From positions 1-22,406 of the IMG/VR virus record IMGVR_UViG_3300047667_001048: a stretch of DNA of 22,406 bases. One strand, given 5' to 3'. The stretch comes from a virus. The notes under the pieces were generated by a model, which did not search any database, was not told the origin of the DNA, and saw only the letters and a list, made by a program, of their open reading frames with translations. Position numbers and translations under genes: made by a program. Shown one piece after another: positions 7,934 through 15,438 of the stretch; positions within the stretch are counted from its first letter, which is position 1; the number at the start of each line of letters is the position of its first letter.

Positions 7934-10462
7934 TTAATTAGTTTTTATAACTTCTGTATTATCGCCTCTAAGTATCAAGCTAGACCCGTTCCCTTTATCT
8001 ATAACAATAGGGGCTTCTTTAGTTGCCTTTAATTGTTGTCTTAGTATACTGTTCTGCTCTTTAAATGCTTCTTGAATGCCTAAACTTATTGCTTTTTGTT
8101 CTTGCTTTTGCTTTTGTACGGCACCTTTATTTATTGACGTTGATACACGCCTATTTGTATCGCTTATATTTTCAGCTGTTGGGATTGCGCTATAATGATT
8201 CGCCAAAACGCCTTCTACTTTTTCTATCGGTACGTTTCTTAGTCCTAATTTTTGGGTTAACCCTTTGTCGAAAACATATTCGTCTTTATGAACACTTCCT
8301 GCGACTTCGTATTTCCCCCCTGATCCTGTGTATCCACCATCCGCAAATCCTGCCGCACTTGCTGCGGTTGACTTGGAGGCTACAAATGAACCAATCATTA
8401 CACCACTTAAAGCGGTTGCCAAGGCTACACCAATTCCGAAAGGAAGCCCAGATAAAGAAGCGTATAGCCCCGAAACGGCAGTAATTAAGTTGCCAGTCTG
8501 CAAAGCTGTATCAAGTACAAATTGAGCCTTGGCAGCTTCTTCACGCTCTCTTTGTGCTTCGTCACGGGCGGATTTTTCTTTCTTTAGATTCTCCCTTGCG
8601 CCCTCCAAGTCTGCCGCCCGACCCTGCTTACTAAGTTCTAATTGTAATTCAAAATCCTTTTGTGCTTCATTTACGGACTCGTTTTTTTTCTGAATCTCTA
8701 CATCTAGTAATCGGACACGTTCGCCAACTGCATCTGATATACTTTGCGTTACTTGTTGCAAAGCACCTTGAACGGCTTCTACTTGCCCTTGTTGGTCTCC
8801 TGACAAGCCAAGCAATCCGAATAGTCCCGTTCCTTTTTCTGCATCCGTAACAGCTTCGCCCCTTACTTCTGTACCAACACCTTTGAGCCTAGTTTTAAGT
8901 AGCTCAATTTGGGCGTTTAAGGCATTCGTTTCTTCTTCCGTCAAGGCTTTATTATATTCCTTATGTAGATTTAAACGTGCAATTTGAAATTTTAATTCCT
9001 GCTTAAGCTTTAGATTGTTTTGCTCTTCATTAAAAGCGGTTAATTCTTCTTCTGTTAATTTCGTTGCTTCTAAGCCTTGCTTTTCTATAAGTAATTCATT
9101 CTCTAAAAGTAGTTTTTCTTCCTTTGCTTGTGCTTCAAAAGAAGCCGAGCGCAAATCGAATAATTCTGCATCTTCTTTTATCTGCTCTTCTTTTCTTGTG
9201 TCTGCAAATTTATTTCTAATTGTCGAAATGCCACTCTGTAACTTCTCTTCATTTAGTAGTGTAAAAACCGCTTTTTCTTGGTTAGAAACCTTTAAGGCTT
9301 CAATTTGCCTTGCTACGTCTGCCGCTGCTTTTTCTGCACCAGAAATCGCCCTTTGCTCTTCGTCTCGTATTAGTTGCAATTCTAGTGCTTCACGGGCTTT
9401 AATTTCGGCATCAGCGAATTGCTTGCGAACTTTAGCTTTATCTTCTTCTAAAATTTTTTGTGAGTCTATTACGAATTTATTAAACAAAGACGTATTGGTA
9501 ATTGCTTTTTTGCCTTGCGCTTCTCGCTTTATTGCAATCTTATCTAAGGCTAATAAACGCTTAGTTAATTCGTCACGAATTAGGCTATCGAAAAGGTTTT
9601 GCGCTTGTATGGCTCTCTTTTTTCGGTCGTCACTCGCTTTTTTAGCGGCTTTTTCGCTTGAAATTTGAGTGCGAACAATGCTGGCTTCGTTAGACGAAAT
9701 AAGATTAGAGATCGAAAGTCTTTTTGCTCTTATTTCTATAACTCTTTTTTCCGCCTCCAACTCCTTTGTTCTGTCGGCAAAAACCCGATTAGATAACTTA
9801 GTTTCAAGATCCGAAAGTTCGTTCAAAAAACCAGCACGTTCAACCTCTAGCCTGCCTATGCTTTCTTTAAAAACAACAATCTTCTTAAGTCGAGCTTCTT
9901 CTTCGCTTAATCCTTGCAAAACCTGTAAGTCGATAGAAAGTAGCTTTCCTTCTTGAAATCCAGCCTCTAAGCTTTTTGATAAGCTGCCAATACTTGCCTC
10001 TAGTTCTTTGTTTTTCTTAATAATTTCATCATTATTAAGTCCTAGCTTTTCCGCAAAGAAAGAATAAGCGATTGTTGCCACTCCTGCGACTAGCGCAAAA
10101 GCTCCAAAAGGCGTGCCCGACAAAGCAGAACCCAAACCCCCTAAGCCCCTAGCAGCTTGACCGCCTACGCCTGTAAATCTAGAAATCATCGAAACGCTTC
10201 TGCCTCCTGCTTTTGTAAACTTAGAGAATCCAGAGGAATTTTTCTTAAGCTGCTTTTCTTGCTTACCTAACGATTTAGTACTTTCGTTTACTCCATTATT
10301 GAGCTTGCCAACACTACGAGGCTTAAAGGTGCTGTCTAGGGTTTTAGATAAGTCCTTAGCGGTGCTATCTAAAGCCATTGCTTCTGAGTTCACATCTTCA
10401 AAAGATTGAATAATTCCGCTATCATCTGCCGTTATTGGTATTATAATTTCTTCAATTGCCAT
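7934..10462 (-). CDS. Tail tape measure protein, 842 aa
   Basis: ATG at 10462, overlapping the 3' end of the frameshifted chaperone frame by 11 bases, the classical position of the tape measure gene. The protein sets tail length and fills the tail tube before DNA ejection. A glycine-rich region with a hydrophobic stretch (about 115-137, PFGAFALVAGVATIAYSFFA) precedes a very long Lys/Glu/Ala-rich helical region (about 140-650). A second hydrophobic region follows (about 655-700, LPFGIGVALATALSGVMIG), then GFADGGYTGSGGKYEVAG from residue 705, a motif common near the C-terminus of tape measure proteins. With the rule of thumb of about 0.15 nm per residue, 842 residues would match a tail of roughly 125 nm, consistent with a siphovirus. 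The call is secure. Confidence 0.93.
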   Translation of the reverse strand: MAIEEIIIPITADDSGIIQSFEDVNSEAMALDSTAKDLSKTLDSTFKPRSVGKLNNGVNESTKSLGKQEKQLKKNSSGFSKFTKAGGRSVSMISRFTGVGGQAARGLGGLGSALSGTPFGAFALVAGVATIAYSFFAEKLGLNNDEIIKKNKELEASIGSLSKSLEAGFQEGKLLSIDLQVLQGLSEEEARLKKIVVFKESIGRLEVERAGFLNELSDLETKLSNRVFADRTKELEAEKRVIEIRAKRLSISNLISSNEASIVRTQISSEKAAKKASDDRKKRAIQAQNLFDSLIRDELTKRLLALDKIAIKREAQGKKAITNTSLFNKFVIDSQKILEEDKAKVRKQFADAEIKAREALELQLIRDEEQRAISGAEKAAADVARQIEALKVSNQEKAVFTLLNEEKLQSGISTIRNKFADTRKEEQIKEDAELFDLRSASFEAQAKEEKLLLENELLIEKQGLEATKLTEEELTAFNEEQNNLKLKQELKFQIARLNLHKEYNKALTEEETNALNAQIELLKTRLKGVGTEVRGEAVTDAEKGTGLFGLLGLSGDQQGQVEAVQGALQQVTQSISDAVGERVRLLDVEIQKKNESVNEAQKDFELQLELSKQGRAADLEGARENLKKEKSARDEAQREREEAAKAQFVLDTALQTGNLITAVSGLYASLSGLPFGIGVALATALSGVMIGSFVASKSTAASAAGFADGGYTGSGGKYEVAGSVHKDEYVFDKGLTQKLGLRNVPIEKVEGVLANHYSAIPTAENISDTNRRVSTSINKGAVQKQKQEQKAISLGIQEAFKEQNSILRQQLKATKEAPIVIDKGNGSSLILRGDNTEVIKTN

Positions 10463-10751
10463 TCTTTGCGGTTATTCGTTTATGAATCTTTTGTAGGATC
10501 TTATAAAACTCTACAATGTATATTTCCTTTAGATAACCAGGGGAGTAATTGCTATTATTTACAATTAAATCAAAGCTATCAAAGGCAGCATCTTCTATTT
10601 TGTATATTCTGTCAACAGTTTTTAACTTTCCATTTACTATCTTAGCACTACTGTAGCGCCCTAAACTCTCGTCTTCGCTTGGTCTTATAAATCCGTGTAA
10701 TCGGTTTTCATAATCTCTTGACAAGCTATCGAAGAATGTAGAGCAAGCGAA
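10452..10751 (-). CDS. Tail assembly chaperone, -1 frame extension (gpGT-like)
   Basis: This frame has no ATG: a TGA at 10760-10758 closes it just upstream of a T8 run, and its first possible initiator is a TTG at 10724, inside the preceding gene. It is in the -1 frame relative to the 198-aa gene and ends inside the start of the tape measure gene. That layout (chaperone frame, slippery run, overlapping -1 frame, tape measure) matches the lambda G/GT tail assembly chaperones. A shift at the T-run would add 99 residues to the first 177 of the upstream product, giving about 276 aa. The extension is mixed charged, with GYLKEIYIVEFYKILQKIHK near the C-terminus. The long form would bind the tape measure and recruit tube subunits. 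Independent TTG initiation is the alternative. Confidence 0.8.
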   Translation of the reverse strand, partial: FACSTFFDSLSRDYENRLHGFIRPSEDESLGRYSSAKIVNGKLKTVDRIYKIEDAAFDSFDLIVNNSNYSPGYLKEIYIVEFYKILQKIHKRITAKNGN

Positions 10752-11281
10752 AAAAAATCAAACGGGTTTAAATTTTCCTTAATCCAGTCGTCTATTTTTT
10801 CATGCGCCAATTTAGGAGACCACGCCTTTAAGTCTTCGCCCTCTTTAATGATGAATAGAGTACAAAGATAGTAAGCTTTAGGTAGTCGCCTAAGGTTGCA
10901 AAAATTAGAGTCTTCGGTATTCCCCTTGATTGCATCAACAAAATTAATACAATCCCTTAGGTTTTCGTCTTGCATTTTCGCCCAATCGCCGCCCGTATTC
11001 CCCATTAATCTAACTTGATTAGAATAAAGCTTACCTACTTGCGTTGCTATTTGCTGGGGCGTTTGATTTAATGCTAAAGCCGTTTCTATTTGCTGGTACG
11101 CTATCTGTCTATTGAAGTTAAAAACATCGCTTGGGGCAAAAACTTGATAATCTGTACCGTTCGCCTTGAAACGTGTTTGAAACTCTCCGTCTTTAATTAA
11201 ACTTTTAGGTATACCTATAACCTTTATGTCTTCTATTATTTTGTCGAAATTCTCTTCTAGTTCGTCTTTTTTCTCTAACAT
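10685..11281 (-). CDS. Tail assembly chaperone, short form (gpG-like), 198 aa
   Basis: ATG at 11281; TAA at 10687-10685. It lies just upstream of the tape measure gene and overlaps a -1 frame at a run of eight T, the hallmark of phage tail assembly chaperones. The protein is cytoplasmic and mostly helical: a charged N-terminus (MLEKKDELEENFDKIIEDIK), a Gln-rich region around 61-85 (IAYQQIETALALNQTPQQIA), and a C-terminus with WIKENLNPFDFFSLAL, where FF is encoded by the slippery run. The short product would be the abundant chaperone and the shifted product the minor one. Function is assigned from gene order and frameshift architecture; I do not claim a family match from sequence alone. Confidence 0.8.
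   Translation of the reverse strand: MLEKKDELEENFDKIIEDIKVIGIPKSLIKDGEFQTRFKANGTDYQVFAPSDVFNFNRQIAYQQIETALALNQTPQQIATQVGKLYSNQVRLMGNTGGDWAKMQDENLRDCINFVDAIKGNTEDSNFCNLRRLPKAYYLCTLFIIKEGEDLKAWSPKLAHEKIDDWIKENLNPFDFFSLALHSSIACQEIMKTDYTDL
10750..10757 (-). other. Probable programmed -1 frameshift site (T8 slippery run)
   Basis: On the minus strand the 198-aa frame reads GAT TTT TTT TCG. The heptamer T TTT TTT (10757-10751) lets both tRNAs slip back one base and re-pair with TTT. The -1 frame is closed by TGA immediately upstream (10760-10758) and open for 99 codons downstream, so any shift must occur from here to the TAA at 10687. I did not find an obvious strong pseudoknot by eye. Confidence 0.8.
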
Positions 11282-11302
11282 ATTTATACGATTTGATTTA
11301 GT

Positions 11303-11602
11303 TTATTTTTCGTAAGACGCAAGCACTTGAACAATTGCCATTGTAAACAATGGCATTAACGCAAGATACACAATATCAACGTAATTGCAAAATTTGTAAT
11401 TACATATATAGTAACTACAGGTAATAAAAAAGCTTAACCAGCCACTTAAGCAATGGGCGCATTTTAGCGGCTTCTCTAACCTTAGAGGGTAATAAGCTTT
11501 TACGCCGTCAAATATCGACCTGTCAGGAGTCAATACTTCGACCCAAGCCCAACCGAAAACAGCGCAACACAAAGCAACCTTTATAAAAATATAATCTGTC
11601 AT
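11303..11602 (-). CDS. Small CxxC-containing membrane protein, 99 aa
   Basis: I choose the ATG at 11602, two bases after the stop of the 215-aa gene; an upstream start at 11665 would overlap that gene by 61 bases and add an unlikely basic stretch. Hydrophobic segments follow (FIKVALCCAVFGWAWVEVL near the N-terminus, LSGWLSFFITCSYYI in the middle, VYLALMPLFTMAIVQVLA at the end), so three membrane spans are likely. Between spans one and two lies KCAHCLSGW: a CxxC followed by a membrane-embedded Trp, a pattern seen in several small phage membrane proteins of unknown role. Candidates are a holin or other lysis factor, a membrane anchor, or a superinfection-exclusion protein. Placement between neck and chaperone genes is odd for lysis. 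Function unknown. Confidence 0.75.
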   Translation of the reverse strand: MTDYIFIKVALCCAVFGWAWVEVLTPDRSIFDGVKAYYPLRLEKPLKCAHCLSGWLSFFITCSYYICNYKFCNYVDIVYLALMPLFTMAIVQVLASYEK

Positions 11603-11604
11603 AA

Positions 11605-12252
11605 TTAAGAGTTTACACAATCTGTTGACGGCAATAACACGAAGTCCCCACCCTTTGCAAGGCATTGGTGTAATTCAAATTGAACGTCAATAGCGTAGTA
11701 ATCAAATGGATAATAATGATAAGGCGAATTAATAGGATAGGTATATTTCCCGAATATCGTTTTCGGATCCTTCTTGGCAAATCCCTTTGGTTGTATTTGC
11801 AACACTTGACCATCATATAAGCCGCCCGTTATCTTTTTATTACGAGTGATGATCTTCTCAATAGGCGGCACGGTCTTAATTGCATCTTTACAATTGTCAA
11901 TGCCAAGCTTATTTAAGTTAAGCCAAACAACTAAACGAGCCGTCCCGACGAACTTCTTTGTGTAAAAATCATTCCTTATCGACGTTCCTGTATTTTGCAT
12001 TGGTGTTACTTCCTCCCAATAAACGACACTTAATTTACTGTCGTCAGGCACTAGGTTTTGATAAACCCCAATATTGTTGCAATCAGCAATCGACACGTCA
12101 CAAGCTACAGGGAATCGCTGTTGAATGCCGTTTGATTCGCCACCATCGGCAATTTTATGCATAGTCTTTACTAAGCCGCCATATCTATCCACAAAAGACA
12201 ATACCTCTAAGTGTGGACTAAGCTCAGTATCTATTAAGTATTTTATTTTCAT
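11605..12252 (-). CDS. Probable tail completion/tail terminator-like protein, 215 aa
   Basis: ATG at 12252 overlapping the previous stop as TAATG. The protein is mixed alpha/beta with seven cysteines at most loosely spaced, a central strand region (TARLVVWLNLNKLG near 105-118) followed by a helix (CKDAIKTVPPIEKIITRN), and a C-terminal strand YYAIDVQFELHQCL. A strand-helix-strand core of this sort upstream of the chaperone and tape measure genes fits tail terminator or neck proteins, which cap the tail tube and join it to the head. The call is mainly positional: the preceding gene resembles gp10/gpG-like morphogenesis proteins and the next two structural steps are chaperone and tape measure. 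No signature motif was recognised. Confidence 0.55.
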   Translation of the reverse strand: MKIKYLIDTELSPHLEVLSFVDRYGGLVKTMHKIADGGESNGIQQRFPVACDVSIADCNNIGVYQNLVPDDSKLSVVYWEEVTPMQNTGTSIRNDFYTKKFVGTARLVVWLNLNKLGIDNCKDAIKTVPPIEKIITRNKKITGGLYDGQVLQIQPKGFAKKDPKTIFGKYTYPINSPYHYYPFDYYAIDVQFELHQCLAKGGDFVLLPSTDCVNS

Positions 12253-12788
12253 TACCTTAAATATTTTGATATTATATTATTTATCCTTTCTTCGTGCGCC
12301 TCTTTTACCATTTGCGCTTCATCTTCGCTTACTGAAAGTATGTTTCCGTGCCGCTCGGCTTGATGGCTTAGTATTTCAGCGGCTCGGGTTGTTTGACCGC
12401 CTAATGATACCGTTGTAGCGTATTGAGTGTTTTTAATAGTAACAATCCCAAGGTTACGCATCAAGTCTCCACTAAAAGTAAAATTTATCGCATCAGTTGG
12501 AAGGTTATTAGCTTCTCTGAGGTCTACATAAGATTGAAACCAAGCGCCCTTTTTTACTTTTTCTTCTGCTCCATCGCTTAGTGATTTTCCTTTAAGCATC
12601 CACCTTGGTACTACCGTTTCGGAGTATTGCCCGAATTCCGTGCCGTCGGCATCTTCTTTGTCATTTTGTATTCTATTTCTAACCAAAGCCATTGTGTCAT
12701 TAGCGATAATAATACTTTCTTCTTCTCTGGTGCTTATTAATTCACTAATCATGCCGCCTATATTATTAACAAAGTCTTCTATATTCAT
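12252..12788 (-). CDS. Virion morphogenesis/neck protein (HK97 gp10 or Mu gpG-like), 178 aa
   Basis: I choose the ATG at 12788, which overlaps the previous stop as ATGA; the longer frame begins with TTG codons at 12797. A long N-terminal helix (residues about 5-45, with ELISTREEESIIIANDTMAL) is followed by REANNLPTDAINFTFSGDLM. The F-x-F-SGD-L-x-x-(hydrophobic) pattern, the Thr/Val strands after it, and the C-terminal HQAERHGNILSVSEDEAQ resemble head-tail joining and morphogenesis proteins, where a motif like ER-G-(I/F)-hydrophobic-Ser-x-x-E is common. It would help connect tail to head. The following gene is translationally coupled to it. Family assignment is moderate. Confidence 0.6.
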   Translation of the reverse strand: MNIEDFVNNIGGMISELISTREEESIIIANDTMALVRNRIQNDKEDADGTEFGQYSETVVPRWMLKGKSLSDGAEEKVKKGAWFQSYVDLREANNLPTDAINFTFSGDLMRNLGIVTIKNTQYATTVSLGGQTTRAAEILSHQAERHGNILSVSEDEAQMVKEAHEERINNIISKYLR

Positions 12789-13234
12789 GGGCAACAATTA
12801 AAGGTCGTGAACTCTTCTGTGTAATAAGTTGCAATATCTGCGCTACTATTCCCTATAATTAGTTCGCCAACCCATCGGCTTTTTTTACAAGGTACTGGAA
12901 ATGTAAAATCATCGCTACTTTGATAAATGTATTTCTGGGTTCCGTCATCCAAGACAGACGCAACAAGTGCAACAGACCCAACGGGGGGTACAAAAAAAAC
13001 GCCTGTAAAATTATTTTTGCCTTTAGTTTCAAGGTACCTAAAGCTAACAAAAACCGCATAAGGTACCCATATTTGAAACGTCGGTGTTCTATCTGTAGGA
13101 ATATCCCACAAGCCTATAGAATCATTAAATCCTTTGTTTTCGTTACTAAAGATATGATCCTTATTTTCGTAAACAAGTAAGCCGCCCCCCTTTTGTCGCT
13201 TCGTAGATCCGTTTATTGCAAATAAATTACTCAT
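12785..13234 (-). CDS. Hypothetical phage structural protein, 149 aa
   Basis: ATG at 13234, overlapping the end of the 578-aa gene by 8 bases; its stop overlaps the next ATG. The protein is beta-strand-rich (FQIWVPYAVFVSFRYLE, GVFFVPPVGSVALVASVL) with no signal peptide or membrane helix, and ends in FTTFNCCP, a terminal CC pair. Composition and packing in the neck region suggest a virion component, perhaps a neck or head-completion protein. I do not recognise a family, so the role is inferred from neighbours only. Confidence 0.65.
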   Translation of the reverse strand: MSNLFAINGSTKRQKGGGLLVYENKDHIFSNENKGFNDSIGLWDIPTDRTPTFQIWVPYAVFVSFRYLETKGKNNFTGVFFVPPVGSVALVASVLDDGTQKYIYQSSDDFTFPVPCKKSRWVGELIIGNSSADIATYYTEEFTTFNCCP

Positions 13235-14963
13235 TATAGTTAATATTTAAGGTTATTCTTTTTGTTGAAAAACTGTAATTTGCAGAAATTAACGAACCTT
13301 TAGCGAAGCCCTTGCCGATTATCCGACTATAAGGGTCAAAGAAATACAAACTACATATCGGCATTTCTACAGGCTCCAAAACTTTCACGGGTTTGTTTTC
13401 TTCAAAACCAGTATTGATAAAATTCATTAAACCGCTTCCAAACGGTCTTCTATAAGGAAAAAATTTATTATGCAAAACGCCTGTGCTTTGTGGCATATTT
13501 GGCGCATAATCTTCTGTAATGGCTCCCTTTTCTGCCAAAGGGTCGTCTACCTTTAAAGAGTCTTTTGTAATCAAAACATAGCCACTACTCGGATAGGTTT
13601 CGGGGTCTTTTATAATACTCTCGACCTCAGTATAAAAGCTGTCAACATTGAACGTCTTAACACCTTCGGCTATCTCGTTGTCGTACTCAATCGGTACGCC
13701 TGTAAAATCAATACTACTGTCTTCACTTGGAAACTCTTCCGATCGTGGTATGTCCGTATTGTCGTAACTGTATTTACGGCTCGTTTGATGTTCTGTTACA
13801 TCGATAACACCTTGACTGAATATATCTTTGTTATTTTCGATAATTAAACGCTTCGTTCGTTCGTCAACTCTCCAGTAGCAATTATATTTGCCCTGTACAG
13901 CCCCTTCTAGTAATTGGCTCAATTTTATATCTTGTCTTGTCGCAGGGTTGGAAACGTCGGGGTTTTTAATGTCGTCTATTGCGTGGATTTGAATATCCTT
14001 TGTTGTGCTTGGCGTTTCTCCGTTAACGGGGTTGATTTCTTGCGTTAAGAATTGGCTTTGCACGTCCAATTCTGGAACGTCTTTATTTAATCCGTAATTA
14101 ATCACGTCAACTAATAAGCGTCCGTTATTTAGAGAGATTTCATCCTGTCTTAATACATTAAAATCTATCCAAAAAGATAATGATAACGAGGGATTTGTAT
14201 AAGTGTCCATTAATACCCAATCTTCATTTAAAACCGTTGTCGTTGGCGGCAAGGGAATAGTTGGCGGTACGCTATTCGTTGTCGTGAACGCAGTAAATAG
14301 CAGCAAAGGACTTATTAGTACATCGGGCTTTCTTGACCACGTACAAACTCCTTTTCCTACGCAATTATCAATATATAATTCCCAGCGATTACCAACTGGC
14401 TTCTGGGGCTTACCTCCTTGGCAGTACGTTGTTTTCAATTCCCTACCATAAGCTAAGGCACCAATAAAAGGACTACCGCTTGGAAATCTCTGAATATAAC
14501 TACCATAAAGAGGAGCGTCTTTAGGGTTACTACTTGGGTTTACGTCTATTTTATAATCATAATTCCCTGTACTTTCATACTCAGAACTAACAACATTAGG
14601 CGTTTCGAGCATATTAAAGGTCTTGTCGTAATTATCAACTAATCTTTGATATAAACTATCTTGCCTTACTTTACACTCTATTTGTTTGCTATCTACGCAG
14701 TTTATGCAATCCCTATTGGTAAAATAGCCTCTAAGTATTTCATAAGTTCCTGTTTCGCTTATCTCGTCAATCTTAAAGGCAACCTTTTGTCCATCAGAGT
14801 AATTCATTAAGAACGAATAAGCTAACCCGTCAAACTTAGGGGAACCGTTAAGGATGTATTCGTGATAATAAGCACCCTTTTCAGTCTTTAATGTAATGTC
14901 AATAGATAAATCCCCGACATTTAGCGGCTTATGCTCTTGGTTGTCTAAATAGTACTTAAACAT
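13227..14963 (-). CDS. Large structural protein, probable tail/baseplate component, 578 aa
   Basis: ATG at 14963, two bases after the stop of the secreted 156-aa gene. The N-terminal 120 residues (YLDNQEHKPLNVGDLSIDIT, YILNGSPKFDGLAYSFLMNY, then GTYEILRGYFTNRDCINCVD) follow a strand pattern often seen at the start of tail-tip or baseplate proteins of Bacteroidota phages: a 'coding' strand, a short loop with phi-x-G-x-x-x-F-x-G-x-x-Y, and a GYF-x-x-x-D turn. The middle is Pro/Thr/Ser-rich (TTTNSVPPTIPLPPTTT near 229-245). The C-terminal half is mixed, with SLYFFDPYSRIIGKGFAKGS near the end. Tail-tip function is inferred; its position upstream of neck and tape measure genes is unusual for that role. 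Confidence 0.55.
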   Translation of the reverse strand: MFKYYLDNQEHKPLNVGDLSIDITLKTEKGAYYHEYILNGSPKFDGLAYSFLMNYSDGQKVAFKIDEISETGTYEILRGYFTNRDCINCVDSKQIECKVRQDSLYQRLVDNYDKTFNMLETPNVVSSEYESTGNYDYKIDVNPSSNPKDAPLYGSYIQRFPSGSPFIGALAYGRELKTTYCQGGKPQKPVGNRWELYIDNCVGKGVCTWSRKPDVLISPLLLFTAFTTTNSVPPTIPLPPTTTVLNEDWVLMDTYTNPSLSLSFWIDFNVLRQDEISLNNGRLLVDVINYGLNKDVPELDVQSQFLTQEINPVNGETPSTTKDIQIHAIDDIKNPDVSNPATRQDIKLSQLLEGAVQGKYNCYWRVDERTKRLIIENNKDIFSQGVIDVTEHQTSRKYSYDNTDIPRSEEFPSEDSSIDFTGVPIEYDNEIAEGVKTFNVDSFYTEVESIIKDPETYPSSGYVLITKDSLKVDDPLAEKGAITEDYAPNMPQSTGVLHNKFFPYRRPFGSGLMNFINTGFEENKPVKVLEPVEMPICSLYFFDPYSRIIGKGFAKGSLISANYSFSTKRITLNINYNE

Positions 14964-14965
14964 AC

Positions 14966-15436
14966 TTATTGATTTATTGTGAACTTCAAAGAAATGCTAA
15001 TAGGCGCAGTAAAGTATTGATTTGTTGCAATTAATACGCCATGCCTTGAGGAAATGTATAGAAATACTCCCTTTTTTGGCTCTAAATGAAACCCGACCTC
15101 AAAGAATGCTATGTGTTTTCGAGCTTCTATTTCGTTGTAATCTACAGAATACCCAACGCCAGCCATTAAGAAGTGATTACCACCTCTTACGCCAAACTCT
15201 AAGCGATTGCCAGCCTTAGCGTAAAGGTCAAAATTCCGATTCCCAACCGTCAATTCAAACAAAGGCGAATAGGTGCTTTTAGCGCCCTTGAATTCGTTTA
15301 GTTCGTTATTGCACAAGGAGGGCGAATAAGACACACCAATAGTAACAAAAAGCCTGTCTTTGTATTCAAGCTCGCTTTGTTGACCAAAAACAAAAAGCGT
15401 ATTGATAAGTAAGAGTAAAGTTATTATATTTTTCAT
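14966..15436 (-). CDS. Secreted beta-rich, outer-membrane-barrel-like protein in the head operon, 156 aa
   Basis: ATG at 15436, two bases after the minor head gene. The N-terminus MKNIITLLLLINTLFVFGQQ is a clear Sec signal peptide with likely cleavage between G19 and Q20, as in many Bacteroidota exported proteins. The mature part consists mainly of alternating amphipathic strands (LFVTIGVSYSP, SPLFELTVGNRNFDLYAKAG, LEFGVRGGNHFLMAGVGYSV, IAFFEVGFHLEP, GVFLYISSRHG, PISISLKFTI), suggesting a small beta-barrel of about 7-8 strands in the outer membrane. The last residues are INQ rather than a terminal aromatic. It is an export-targeted protein among cytoplasmic assembly genes, so it may alter the host surface (superinfection exclusion), help lysis, or be a moron. 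It could also be a soluble periplasmic beta-protein. Confidence 0.8.
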   Translation of the reverse strand: MKNIITLLLLINTLFVFGQQSELEYKDRLFVTIGVSYSPSLCNNELNEFKGAKSTYSPLFELTVGNRNFDLYAKAGNRLEFGVRGGNHFLMAGVGYSVDYNEIEARKHIAFFEVGFHLEPKKGVFLYISSRHGVLIATNQYFTAPISISLKFTINQ

Positions 15437-15438
15437 GT

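Noticed and set aside
8065-9956. Several open plus-strand frames opposite the tape measure gene (for example 9015-9668)
   Set aside because: They are antisense shadows of a long Lys/Glu/Ala-rich gene; translations are Ser/Phe/Leu-rich low-complexity products without domains, and no promoter or leader is visible.
11603-11665. Upstream start for the CxxC membrane protein
   Set aside because: It would overlap the preceding gene by 61 bases and add a basic extension; the ATG at 11602 is two bases after the preceding stop and begins just before the first hydrophobic segment.
12789-12797. TTG start of the neck protein at 12797
   Set aside because: The ATG at 12788 makes an ATGA overlap with the previous stop and is the stronger start.
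14203-14451. Plus-strand open frame opposite the 578-aa gene
   Set aside because: Fully inside a convincing minus-strand gene and without recognisable features; judged a shadow.
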